From assembly GCA_900752215.1 (NCBI GenBank), contig CAADUO010000043.1:20580-84579 (forward strand): a stretch of DNA of 64,000 nt, given 5' to 3'. Positions 18,224-26,484 of this stretch are shown here, one piece after another. Position numbers and translations under genes: made by a program. How positions within the stretch are numbered: position 1 is the first letter of the stretch; every line of letters starts with the position of its first letter. Origin of the DNA: an uncultured Collinsella sp. Its GTDB lineage: Bacteria > Actinomycetota > Coriobacteriia > Coriobacteriales > Coriobacteriaceae. The notes below the pieces were generated by a model. It ran no database searches. It saw nothing but the letters and a program-made list of their open reading frames with translations, and was not told where the DNA came from.

Positions 18224-19324
18224 TTACTCATCCATGAGGTAATAATGACCCAGTGCGTCGGCACCCAGGATGGCGTTGGCGACCATCTCAGGCGTCACCT
18301 CAAACGGCATGTTGCACATGGTGTCCTCGGGCGCGCACGCGGCCTCGGCAACAATCATGGCCTTCTCGCGCGTAACCTCGGCAACGCCCAGCTCCTTGAG
18401 CGTAACGGGCAGGCCCAGCTCAATGCAGAAGCCCAAGACTTCCTCGAGCTTCTCGGTCGGGGCATCCTCGAGTACCAGCTGGACGATGGTGCCGAAGGCG
18501 ACTTTCTCGCCGTGATACATGCTGTGGCACTCGGGCAGCATCGTCAGGCCATTGTGGATGGCGTGAGCGGCAGCAAGGCCCGAGCTTTCAAAGCCAATGC
18601 CCGAAAGCAACGTATTGGCCTCGATGATGTGCTCGACGGCAGGCGTGAGCGCACCCTTCTCCAGCGCAACCTTGGCCTTGACGCCATCGGCCATGAGCGT
18701 CTCATAGCAGAGCTTGGCGAGCGCCAGGCCGGCCATTCCGCCCTTACCGCCGGCGCAAGTGCCACCGTCGGCATCGTGCGTCGCCTGAGCCTCGAAATAG
18801 GTTGCGAGCGCATCGCCCATACCGGAAACCGTCAGGCGCACCGGGCTCGCCGCGATAACCGTCGTATCCATAAGGACAATGTTGGGGTTTGCCTTAAGGA
18901 AGAGATACTTGTCGAACTGGCCGTCATCGGTATAGAGCACCGAAAGCGCCGAACACGGGGCATCGGTCGAGGCGATGGTGGGGCAAATGATAACCGGGGA
19001 CTCCAGGTAATAGGCGACGGCCTTAGCGGTATCGAGGATCTTGCCGCCACCGACGCCGACGATGATGTCGCAACCGTTGTCGCGGGCGAGCGCAACCAGG
19101 CGATCGACCTCGCCCTTGGAGCACTCGCCGTTAAAGTCCTCAAACAGCAGCTCGGCCTTAGCCTCGGCAAAACCACCCTCGATCTTGGCACCGACGCGCT
19201 TCTTGCCCGAAGGCGTCACGATGACGAGGGCCTTAGCGCCGAGCGGCTCGACATAGGAGCCGAGCTTGGCGAGCTCGTCCGGGCCCTGGATGTACTTGCT
19301 GGGGCTATTGAAGATTGCAGCCAT
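18224..19324 (-). CDS. gldA: Glycerol dehydrogenase
   Basis: NAD-dependent oxidation of glycerol to dihydroxyacetone, or the reverse (366 aa, family normal). Nucleotide-binding DIIVGVGGGKILDTAKAVAYY, CPTIASTDAPCSALSVLY, and metal ligands MGDALATYFEA, AAHAIHNGL and YHGEKVAFG are all present, so it looks active. It lies downstream of the iron alcohol dehydrogenase on the same strand but behind that gene's terminator, so it is separately transcribed. A truncated copy follows it. Confidence 0.93.
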   Translation of the reverse strand: MAAIFNSPSKYIQGPDELAKLGSYVEPLGAKALVIVTPSGKKRVGAKIEGGFAEAKAELLFEDFNGECSKGEVDRLVALARDNGCDIIVGVGGGKILDTAKAVAYYLESPVIICPTIASTDAPCSALSVLYTDDGQFDKYLFLKANPNIVLMDTTVIAASPVRLTVSGMGDALATYFEAQATHDADGGTCAGGKGGMAGLALAKLCYETLMADGVKAKVALEKGALTPAVEHIIEANTLLSGIGFESSGLAAAHAIHNGLTMLPECHSMYHGEKVAFGTIVQLVLEDAPTEKLEEVLGFCIELGLPVTLKELGVAEVTREKAMIVAEAACAPEDTMCNMPFEVTPEMVANAILGADALGHYYLMDE

Positions 19325-19346
19325 TTTTATCCCATTCTCTAATAAA

Positions 19347-19387
19347 TAAAAAAAAGGGGCTCCGTACGGATACGTGCGGAGCCCCTC
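19347..19387 (-). terminator. Intrinsic terminator of the iron alcohol dehydrogenase gene
   Basis: Minus-strand stem AGGGGCTCCGCACG / CGTACGGAGCCCCT followed by a run of eight T, located between the 19408 stop and the gldA start. Confidence 0.88.
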
Positions 19388-19407
19388 GTTACGATAACAA
19401 GAGTCGA

Positions 19408-20631
19408 TTAGAAATCGATGTCGGTGTCGTAGTAGCAGGCCTTGAGGATCTTCTCGAAGTCGGCAGCCTTGGTCTCACGCGGGTTCTCGGGCGTGCAGGC
19501 GTCCTGCTCGGCGTTCGCGGCGATCTCGGGGAGCTTCGCGAGGAACTCCTCCTCGGAAACCATCTGCGGGTTCTCGGCGTCGACCTTCACGCCACCATTC
19601 GCGTAATCCTTGATGGACTGCGGAATGTTGAGCTGGTCGTTGAGGTCGCGAATCTTCTGGACGAGCGCAGCGATGAGCTCCTCGTTGGTCTCGCCGGGAA
19701 GGTGCAGGATCTCCTTGGCCACGTAAGCGTAACGCTCGGCAGCACGCGGGTCCTTGGAGTTCCACTGGATGACCTTGCCCAGGTACATGGCGTTAGCAGC
19801 ACCGTGGATGATGTGGCCGTTCTCGAAGGCAGCACCGGTCTTGTGAGCCATGGAGTGAACGATGCCGAGCAGGCCCGAGGAGAAGGCGATACCGGCGATG
19901 CACTGAGCCTCGTGCATGTGCTGACGGGCCTCATGGTCGCCAGCATAGGACTTGGGCAGCCACTCGACGATCTCGCGGATGCCGTGCAGAGCGTTGGCGT
20001 CGGTGAACATAGAGGCGAAGGTGGAAACGTAGGCCTCCATGCAGTGGGTCAGAGCATCCATGCCGGTGTGAGCGCACAGCTTGGCGGGCATGGTGTAGGT
20101 GAGCTCGGGGTCGACGATGGCGACATCAGGGGTGATGTTGAAGTCGGCCAGCGGGTACTTGATGCCCTTGGCGTAGTCGGTGATGACGGAGAAGGCAGTG
20201 ACCTCGGTAGCGGTACCGGAGGTAGAGGAAATGGCGCAGAAGTGAGCCTTCTGACGCAGCTCGGGGAAGCTGAACGGCTGGATGATGTTATCGAAGGACT
20301 CCTCGGGATACTCGTAGAAGACCCACATGGCCTTAGCGGCATCGATGGGCGAGCCGCCGCCGATGGCGATAATCCAGTCGGGCTCGAACTCGCGCATGGC
20401 CTCGGCGCCCTTCATGACCGTCTCGATGGACGGGTCGGACTCGACGCCCTCGAACAGCTTGACCTCGAAGCCGCCCTCTTTGAGGTCGGCCTCAACGTCC
20501 TGCAGGAACCCGCCGCGGCGCATAGAGCTGCCGCCAGAAACGATGATGGCCTTCTTGCCCTTGAGGTTCTTCACCTCGTGGCGAGCACCCTCACCAAAGT
20601 ACAGATCGCGAGGATTGGTAAAACGTCCCAT
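19408..20631 (-). CDS. Iron-containing alcohol dehydrogenase
   Basis: Group III metal-dependent alcohol dehydrogenase (407 aa), likely NAD(P)H-linked and fermentative. Seen: KAIIVSGGSSMRRGG, the nucleotide motif WIIAIGGGSPIDAAKAMWVF, ISSTSGTATEVTAFSVIT, and the metal-site region HTGMDALTHCMEAYVS followed by LGIVHSMAHKTGAAF and HIIHGAANAMYL. TTTAGGAGGCACAGT precedes MGRFTNPRD at 20631, so the upstream start (20682) is rejected. Closest family types are butanol/1,3-propanediol dehydrogenases; the substrate is open. It may act with gldA in glycerol or diol metabolism. Confidence 0.9.
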   Translation of the reverse strand: MGRFTNPRDLYFGEGARHEVKNLKGKKAIIVSGGSSMRRGGFLQDVEADLKEGGFEVKLFEGVESDPSIETVMKGAEAMREFEPDWIIAIGGGSPIDAAKAMWVFYEYPEESFDNIIQPFSFPELRQKAHFCAISSTSGTATEVTAFSVITDYAKGIKYPLADFNITPDVAIVDPELTYTMPAKLCAHTGMDALTHCMEAYVSTFASMFTDANALHGIREIVEWLPKSYAGDHEARQHMHEAQCIAGIAFSSGLLGIVHSMAHKTGAAFENGHIIHGAANAMYLGKVIQWNSKDPRAAERYAYVAKEILHLPGETNEELIAALVQKIRDLNDQLNIPQSIKDYANGGVKVDAENPQMVSEEEFLAKLPEIAANAEQDACTPENPRETKAADFEKILKACYYDTDIDF

Positions 20632-20848
20632 ACTGTGCCTCCTAAACAAGCCCCTCTTAGACTTGCGTATATAACGGAGCACCCAATTGGCTCCGTTAGG
20701 ACCGGTTTGCGCGTTGCCGGCGATGACAATGCGCGATGTCTAAACGTCTCAACGCTCAGACAAACACTATTTTACCGTTCTGGTTGGTCAGTTATTCACC
20801 TAAAGCCGCCAATGATGAAACGTTTTTTCTATCCCTGAAGACCCTTGT

Positions 20849-21069
20849 GCGGCATCCATACTCCCAAGCTGGGCAAACGTTTTATCAAGGTTGACTACAT
20901 ATCCCGGGCAGGACTGTGCCCCTCCAAAATATGCACCGTTCGCCGCCAAAAATCGACCGTTTGCGGCACCGTGATACCACTCGGTCGTCCAAGGTGCCGA
21001 CATTTGTGCGACATCCGTCTTCGTGGTGCAAAGGTGCAAGTCCAAGTGCGGCACCCCCGGTGTGCCACA
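20849..21069. promoter_or_regulatory. Divergent region with clustered TGCGGCA-type motifs
   Basis: The 500-bp gap 20632-21131 has no gene. It contains GTGCGGCATCC (about 20849), TTTGCGGCACC (about 20960), TGTGCGACATCC (about 21011) and AGTGCGGCACCCC (about 21043), plus TGTGCCACATG (about 21062). The same GTGCGGCAC word forms an inverted repeat upstream of the UPF0210 gene (35488-35525). A shared regulator is inferred. Confidence 0.4.
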
Positions 21070-21131
21070 TGCGGGTAAACTAGAACCTTATATAGAGATA
21101 TTTGAACCCTAACCGCAGCAAAGGAGGCTCC

Positions 21132-22208
21132 ATGGCATTCGATCCCATTCAAGAGGATTGCCATCGCCTCGTTCTTGAGGCCTTGCGCCGTGACAATATC
21201 CCGCTCACCGACGCTGCCGCCGTAGAGCGTCTGATGGAACAATTCACCCGCAACCCCGCACCGCTCATCGTGCACGACCGCGACCGCGCCGGGCACCTCA
21301 TTGCCAAGGTGGTCGAGGCTGTCGACTACCGCATTCCCTTTATCCCCGACGATACCCAGGCAGAGCAAGAAGAGGCAGCTGCCGAGAACATGCTCCGCGA
21401 GGCAGCCGCGCTCGATCCGGCCAACTGGGACGCTCAGCGCATGCTGACCGCCCTCACCGCCAGCTCCAACGAGGAATACGTACAGTATCTGGTGTCCAAG
21501 TGCGACGAGGTGGAGCACGATCTGGCGCTCAAGATCGCCTCGGCGCAGGACCCCTACGAGCGCGAGGCCGCTGGCGACCTTATGCGCCGCCCCTACCTGC
21601 GCTGGCTTGCCGCCCTTGCGTCACGCGCCCTCATTAGCGGCCGCTACCGCATGTCGCTCGAAGCCGCAAACCGCAGCCTCGACTTTGCCCCCAACGATCC
21701 TGCCGGCGTCCGCCACACCGCAATGCTCGCCATGGCAAAGCTCGAATACCCCGCCGAGGAGCTCAAACGCTTTCGCTCTGCCCACTCCGTCCCCTATCTC
21801 GCCAACACGCCGCTGCGCCGTCGTCCCAAGGACGCGGAGCGCGACTTGGACCCATGGACGCTCATCGCGCTGATGAGCGCTGCCTGGCGCGAGCTGGACT
21901 ACGAGGGTGCCGAACACTACCTGCGTATCCTTGTGCGTTCGTGCCCGCACGCAGCCGAGGCGCTCTACTTCCAAACCGAGTTTCCCGATGGCGTCTATGC
22001 CCGCGTCAACGTGGGTGTGGGCTCCACCGACGAACTTGTCCTTGCGCTGTCCGAGGCGACGCCGGTACTGCAGGAGGGCCTGGGCGCCCCCGACAACGCC
22101 AGTTTTGCCGCCTGGGTCGCCACCAACGATATCGTGCGTTCCCAAATCGATGAGCGCATACTGCGGGCGGCCGAGCAGGGTTTGCCGTTTAAGGGAGGAG
22201 ACCTCTAA
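21132..22208 (+). CDS. Hypothetical protein, helical repeat type, coupled to next gene
   Basis: A 358-aa soluble, mostly helical protein (no membrane span or signal peptide). Its segments LVLEALRRDNIPLTDAAAVERL, ANRSLDFAPNDPAGVRH and YEGAEHYLRILVRSCPHAAEALYFQ look like TPR-type helix pairs. The ending is reminiscent of ST7/TPR repeat proteins, but I do not assign a family. AAAGGAGGCTCC gives the start at 21132. Its TAA overlaps the next ATG (TAATG), so the two are translationally coupled and probably interact. Confidence 0.75.
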   Translation: MAFDPIQEDCHRLVLEALRRDNIPLTDAAAVERLMEQFTRNPAPLIVHDRDRAGHLIAKVVEAVDYRIPFIPDDTQAEQEEAAAENMLREAAALDPANWDAQRMLTALTASSNEEYVQYLVSKCDEVEHDLALKIASAQDPYEREAAGDLMRRPYLRWLAALASRALISGRYRMSLEAANRSLDFAPNDPAGVRHTAMLAMAKLEYPAEELKRFRSAHSVPYLANTPLRRRPKDAERDLDPWTLIALMSAAWRELDYEGAEHYLRILVRSCPHAAEALYFQTEFPDGVYARVNVGVGSTDELVLALSEATPVLQEGLGAPDNASFAAWVATNDIVRSQIDERILRAAEQGLPFKGGDL

Positions 22209-23251
22209 TGGATCCGAGCGTCTACATCCCCGCCTACCTGGAGCGCGCCTACCTTGCGTCGCACCCCGAACTCACCGATGCAGCACGCGATCTTGTCCAT
22301 AACGACGTGAGCGTCAACCCTCATAAGTATGCGCAGTCCGAGCATGCCCAGGCGCTGCTGTCCTATGCCGGTGTTCATCGCCACCTGCTCGACGAGCTCC
22401 ATCGCATCGAGGACATGGGCAGCGACGAGGAGTTTGAGCAGACGCGCAACCGCCTGTTCGACGATATGCGTGATGAGCTGCTCAAGATCGTCCGCGTCGA
22501 TGCGCATGTCCTCGATGCCCAGCTGCTCGCCATCATTTTGGCGGACACGCCCGTCGACGCCTGCCTGGGCGATCTGATGAAGCTCGAGGCGACCACGGCC
22601 GATTACCTGCAGCAAAGCGTGCCCGGGTTCGACATGGAAGCCCCGCACTACTGGGCCAATAATGTTTTGGCCGATGGTGTCACCGCAGCAGACCTTACCG
22701 CGAGCGAGCCGGCTCTTATCGGGTGGCTTCACACGCTCGAGGCCATCTCGCAGCTGTGCATGGCGAGCGCCCGCTACCGTGCTGCCGCCAACTACGCCCG
22801 CCGCGTCCTTAAGGCGGAAGGCTATCCCACCCGAGCTGCCGGCACCGTGTTGCTCGCCCTCGCTCGTCTGGAAGACCAGGACGGCTTTTTTGCCCTGGCC
22901 CACCAGCTCGAGGAAGAGATCGGGGCTGACGCGCTCGAGAACTCTCCTTGGTATCTGCTCGCCCGCACGATTCTGCTGTTCAAAACAAACAAGATGCGCC
23001 CGGCGACACGCGCGCTGCGTGAGTTTGCCAACCGTTGCGAGGGCGGTGCGTTCTTCTTACTGAACCCCATGTACCAGACACCGTACCTTCCCTGCCGGCC
23101 CGAGCCACACGATCCCTGGGATCTTTCGCACCAGGCCGTTTGGGAAGCGGACGGTATTATCTCGGACACTCCCGACTTTGCCCCCTGGGCCAATGCCTGC
23201 GAAGACGTGTCGCAGCTTGCCCAGGAATTTGCGCGCCGCTACGGTTTTTAG
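22208..23251 (+). CDS. Hypothetical protein, helical repeat type, partner of preceding gene
   Basis: A 347-aa soluble alpha-helical protein that resembles its upstream neighbour in layout: an acidic helical N-terminus, then YRAAANYARRVLKAEGYPTRAAGTVLLALARLEDQ, which looks like a TPR pair, and an LENSPWYLLARTILLFKTNKM repeat. It is likely a diverged paralogue of the preceding protein. The start overlaps the previous stop, and GGGAGGAGACC upstream serves as its ribosome site. It precedes murT-gatD by 45 nt, so an operon with that cell-wall enzyme is possible. Function unknown. Confidence 0.75.
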   Translation: MDPSVYIPAYLERAYLASHPELTDAARDLVHNDVSVNPHKYAQSEHAQALLSYAGVHRHLLDELHRIEDMGSDEEFEQTRNRLFDDMRDELLKIVRVDAHVLDAQLLAIILADTPVDACLGDLMKLEATTADYLQQSVPGFDMEAPHYWANNVLADGVTAADLTASEPALIGWLHTLEAISQLCMASARYRAAANYARRVLKAEGYPTRAAGTVLLALARLEDQDGFFALAHQLEEEIGADALENSPWYLLARTILLFKTNKMRPATRALREFANRCEGGAFFLLNPMYQTPYLPCRPEPHDPWDLSHQAVWEADGIISDTPDFAPWANACEDVSQLAQEFARRYGF

Positions 23252-23296
23252 TGACGCACTCGACCCGACCATGTCGTTTACGTTAGGAACGGTTTC

Positions 23297-25474
23297 ATGA
23301 ACCTCCGCTCATCTCTTGCCTGTACCTCGAGCGATATCGCCCGCTGGGGGCTGCGCTCCGTCCTTAAGCGCCAGGGCGGCGTACTCCCCGGCCGCATCGC
23401 CATGAAGATCGACCCCGAGCTGCTGAGCGACCTCGCCGGCCTTGTCGACCGCAGCGTGGTGATCACCGGTACTAATGGCAAGACCACCACCTCCAACCTC
23501 ATCGCCGACGCCGTTGCCGCCAGCGGCGCTACCGTGGTGTGCAACCGTGCCGGCAACAATATGGAGCCCGGTGTGGTGGGTGCTCTGCTCGAGGCCCGCA
23601 GTGGCCTTAAGCACACTGACAGCGGCAAGCGCATGGGCGTTTTTGAATGCGATGAACTCTACACCGTGCGCGTCCTGCCCAAGCTCAAGCCGACGTACTT
23701 CGTGCTGCTCAACCTGTTCCGCGACCAGCTAGACCGCTACGGCGAGATCGACCACACCCAGGACGTCATCGCCCACGCGCTGGAGCTTTCGCCGGCAACG
23801 ACGCTCATCTATAACGCCGACGATCCGCTCTGCGCCTCAATCGCCGCGCGCGTCCCCAACATGAGCATCGCCTTTGGCATCGACGGCGTCACGGGCACCG
23901 AGTCCGATCGCATTAGTGACTCGCGTTTTTGCTCGCAGTGCAACGCGCCGCTGGAGTACGACTATGTGCAGTACGGCCAGCTCGGAGCCTATCATTGCCC
24001 TTCGTGCGGCTGGAGTCGTCCCGCGCTGCTCCGTCGCGTGACGGACGTTGAGCTCACCTGCGACGGCTACGGCTTTGACCTGAACTTTGGACCCAATACC
24101 GACGCACCCGCAACGCACATCGCCACGCGCTACAACGGCTTGTACATGGTCTACAACGTTGCCGCCGCCTTCTTTGCGGCGCGCGAGCTGGGCGTGGACG
24201 CGGCGCATCTGCAGCCCACGCTCGATGCCTACGTCCCCGCCGGCGGGCGCATGGGCCGCTGGGAAATCGCTGGCCGTACCGTCGAGGCAAATCTGGCCAA
24301 AAATCCCGTGGGCTTCGATCGCCAGATCCAGTCCATTAAAACGGCAGGCGGCAGGCTCTGCGCCTTCTTCCTGAACGACAACGACGCCGACGGCCACGAT
24401 ATCTCGTGGATCTACGACGTCGACTTCGAGCGCATCGCCGACACCCCAGGGCTTATCGCCTTTGCCGGAGGCACGCGCGCGCACGATATGCAGGTACGCC
24501 TGAAGTACGCCGGCATCGACTCCGCCATCATCTCGAATATCGAGCAGGCGATCGGCGCCGTGGCAGACGAGGAGGCTGGCGATACTTTCTACGCCGTCGC
24601 CAACTACACGGCCTTCCCGCCGCTGATCAAGGAGCTCGACGAGCTTAAGGGCACCGATGCAAGCTCGGTCGCCCCCCACGCCGTAACGCGCGCCGATGGC
24701 AGCGCTGTCCCCACCGACATTGTGCCGGTCGAGCTTTCGCGCCCCCTGCGCATTGTCTACCTGTATCCCGATGCCCTCAACCTCTATGGCGACGGTGGCA
24801 ACGTCATCGCCCTCGAGCGCCGCTGCGCCTGGCGCGGCATTCCCGTGCGCGTGGATGAGGTCCGTATGGGCGAGTCGCTCGATCTCACCGACGCCGACAT
24901 CGTCATGATGGGCGGTGGCTCCGACCGCGATCAGCTGGCTGTGGCACATGAGCTGCTCGCTCAAAAAGACAAGGTCGCGGCCTATGTTGAGGACGGCGGC
25001 ACACTACTTGCCATCTGTGGCAGTTATCAGCTGCTCGGCCGTTCGTACTATATGGGTGATGATCGCATTGAGGGCTTGGGCGTCATTGCCGCCGAAACCG
25101 TGCGCGGCTCCGATCGCCTGATCGGCAACGTCGCTGTCAAGACCGACCTGGCACCCGAGCCCTTTGTGGGATTCGAGAACCACGGCGGCCGCACGCTTTT
25201 GGACGCCGATGCCACGCCGCTCGGAACGTCCGTCGTCACGGGCACCGGCAACAACGGCGACGATGGCTTTGAGGGCCTCATCTACAAGGGCGTCATCGGC
25301 ACGTACTTACACGGGCCGGCACTGCCCAAGAACCCCGAGCTCGCCGACTGGCTTATCGCCCACGCCCTCGAGCGCCGTGGCGACGCACAGGCCGCCGCCC
25401 TGCTGCCGCTCAAACCCCTCGACGACACCTACGAGCACGCCGCCCACGACGCCGCGATGAAGCTCCTCCCCTAA
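23297..25474 (+). CDS. Lipid II isoglutaminyl synthase, MurT-GatD fusion
   Basis: Amidates the D-glutamate of lipid II peptide stems. In known systems two proteins, MurT and GatD, do this; here both are in one 725-aa chain. MurT part (about 1-450): P-loop ITGTNGKTTTSN (58-64), a CxxC...CxxC zinc ribbon (Cys212, 215, 234, 237) and the DUF1727 motif LNDNDADGHDISWIYDVDFE. A linker of about 30 residues follows. GatD part (about 480-700): YLYPDALNLYGDGGN, nucleophile Cys574 in LLAICGSYQLLG and His672 in GTYLHGPALPKNPELAD. All catalytic residues are kept, so it should be active. Start at 23297 with TTAGGAACGG upstream. Confidence 0.93.
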   Translation: MNLRSSLACTSSDIARWGLRSVLKRQGGVLPGRIAMKIDPELLSDLAGLVDRSVVITGTNGKTTTSNLIADAVAASGATVVCNRAGNNMEPGVVGALLEARSGLKHTDSGKRMGVFECDELYTVRVLPKLKPTYFVLLNLFRDQLDRYGEIDHTQDVIAHALELSPATTLIYNADDPLCASIAARVPNMSIAFGIDGVTGTESDRISDSRFCSQCNAPLEYDYVQYGQLGAYHCPSCGWSRPALLRRVTDVELTCDGYGFDLNFGPNTDAPATHIATRYNGLYMVYNVAAAFFAARELGVDAAHLQPTLDAYVPAGGRMGRWEIAGRTVEANLAKNPVGFDRQIQSIKTAGGRLCAFFLNDNDADGHDISWIYDVDFERIADTPGLIAFAGGTRAHDMQVRLKYAGIDSAIISNIEQAIGAVADEEAGDTFYAVANYTAFPPLIKELDELKGTDASSVAPHAVTRADGSAVPTDIVPVELSRPLRIVYLYPDALNLYGDGGNVIALERRCAWRGIPVRVDEVRMGESLDLTDADIVMMGGGSDRDQLAVAHELLAQKDKVAAYVEDGGTLLAICGSYQLLGRSYYMGDDRIEGLGVIAAETVRGSDRLIGNVAVKTDLAPEPFVGFENHGGRTLLDADATPLGTSVVTGTGNNGDDGFEGLIYKGVIGTYLHGPALPKNPELADWLIAHALERRGDAQAAALLPLKPLDDTYEHAAHDAAMKLLP

Positions 25475-25481
25475 CGTCCCG

Positions 25482-25517
25482 CCACCACAAAGGGGACAGG
25501 CACCTTTGTGGTGGTTT
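25482..25517 (+). terminator. Terminator of murT-gatD (dispersed hairpin copy)
   Basis: CCACCACAAAG / CTTTGTGGTGG 11-bp stem enclosing GGGACAGGCAC, followed by TTTT. The same 35-nt sequence recurs inverted at 62535-62569. Confidence 0.8.
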
Positions 25518-25537
25518 TGACCTGCCACGGCAGTTTG

Positions 25538-25672
25538 TCTCAATCTATAACATTTAGACCGATAAAAGTCGTCTTACTGTTACAGAATGAGATGTTCGTC
25601 CCGACGCCCGCCGTCTGTCTCGATCTGTAACAGATAGAGCCGATTTGCCCGCCCAGATGTTACAGATTGAGA
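25538..25672. repeat. Four alternating 15-bp inverted repeats at exact 40-bp spacing
   Basis: TCTCAATCTATAACA (25538), TGTTACAGAATGAGA (25578), TCTCGATCTGTAACA (25618) and TGTTACAGATTGAGA (25658) alternate in orientation with a constant 40-bp step. They also form an imperfect 80-bp tandem duplication of a hairpin unit. No coding function. Confidence 0.8.
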
Positions 25673-25772
25673 TATTTGAAAATCGGAATAGAAACCCACT
25701 CCTTTGTGGTGGTTTTTCAATCTGCCAACGATATGTGAACAGATAAAAAAGTCTGCTATACTCTTTCCCGCT

Positions 25773-25849
25773 GTCCCCATCGTCTAGCGGCCAAGGACGC
25801 CACCCTTTCAAGGTGGATATCGCGGGTTCGAATCCCGCTGGGGGCACCA
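25773..25849 (+). tRNA. tRNA-Glu (anticodon TTC)
   Basis: Full cloverleaf with encoded CCA. The acceptor GTCCCCA pairs with TGGGGGC, the anticodon stem CCACC/GGTGG flanks loop CTTTCAA (anticodon TTC), and the T arm is CGCGGGTTCGAATCCCG. It also supplies Glu-tRNA used by GatCAB-type translation systems for Gln-tRNA only through tRNA-Gln, which is not in this window. Confidence 0.96.
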
Positions 25850-26120
25850 TTTGAAATCTGAAGCCCGTTACCAATTCGGTGACGGGCTTTTTTCTTCCCC
25901 AACGCCGGGATTCGAACCCGACAGGGTGCGGAGCTGAGGAAACGCGCAAGCGTTTTCCAGCGCAGCACGCAAGGAGCGAAGCGACGCAGCGAATGCGGGC
26001 GGCGCCAGCCGCACGCGGACATCCCGCTGGGGGCACCATTTAAATTAAGAAGCCCGTTACCCCCGCGGTGACGGGCTTTTTGCTACCGATATGCCGGGAT
26101 TCGAACCCGGCAGGGTGCGG
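25832..26120. repeat. 100-bp direct duplication carrying the tRNA-Glu 3' end
   Basis: Units 25832-25931 and 26021-26120 are the same length and largely identical. Each holds the tRNA 3' end ATCCCGCTGGGGGCACCATT, then the AAGCCCGTTACC/GGTGACGGGCTT terminator, then a T-arm-like piece GCCGGGATTCGAACCC on the other strand. The second copy lacks the tRNA body. An 89-bp GC-rich insert separates them. Confidence 0.8.
25861..25893 (+). terminator. Terminator of tRNA-Glu
   Basis: AAGCCCGTTACC / GGTGACGGGCTT stem (near perfect) followed by TTTTT. A duplicate sits at 26050-26081. Confidence 0.88.
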
Positions 26121-26147
26121 ATCCCGGCATCATCGCAAGGCCTGTGG

Positions 26148-26358
26148 TCAAAAAATGGCAAATATGAGTACTGTTACCATTTTAGTTACAGCGATTTCAT
26201 GCCTTCAGAAGGCGATTTAGCCGTCAGGCGTCTTACGGCGGAAAAATTGCAGACGTTTATCGGCTAAGTACTTGGGCATATGTTGCGTAACACTACATAT
26301 TTTGCAAATAAATAATGTTACAGGACTTGTGACAGTACTCATATTTGACGTTTTTTGC
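26148..26358. mobile_element. MITE-like element with 30-bp terminal inverted repeats
   Basis: The 30-bp ends 26148-26177 and 26329-26358 are inverted copies with 26/30 identity (shared core CAAATATGAGTACTGT). The 211-bp element is AT-richer than its surroundings. The only frame inside (minus strand, 26217-26423, 68 aa) runs past the end, has no similarity to anything I know, and is not called. No clear target duplication is seen. It sits beside the tRNA-Glu duplications. A long-range regulatory stem is the alternative. Confidence 0.5.
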
Positions 26359-26425
26359 CCATAGCCCTTTATACCTAGGCAAATCGGCGGCAAAACGGGC
26401 TTCAAAGCGTCCTTCGCAAACAAAA

Positions 26426-26455
26426 ACCGGGGCCCGCATGATGCGGACCCCGGCT
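26426..26455 (-). terminator. Intrinsic terminator of glutamine synthetase gene
   Basis: Minus-strand stem GCCGGGGTCCGCA / TGCGGGCCCCGGT followed by TTTTG. Confidence 0.88.
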
Positions 26456-26484
26456 CAATACCGTGACGATATGTCAGTTACGCC

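Noticed and set aside
25900..26120. Additional tRNA genes suggested by GGTTCGAATCC-like T arms
   Set aside because: Only T-arm or 3' fragments are present; no anticodon arm or acceptor 5' strand.
26217..26423. 68-aa minus-strand frame
   Set aside because: Lies inside the MITE-like element and runs past its end; no ribosome site or recognisable sequence.
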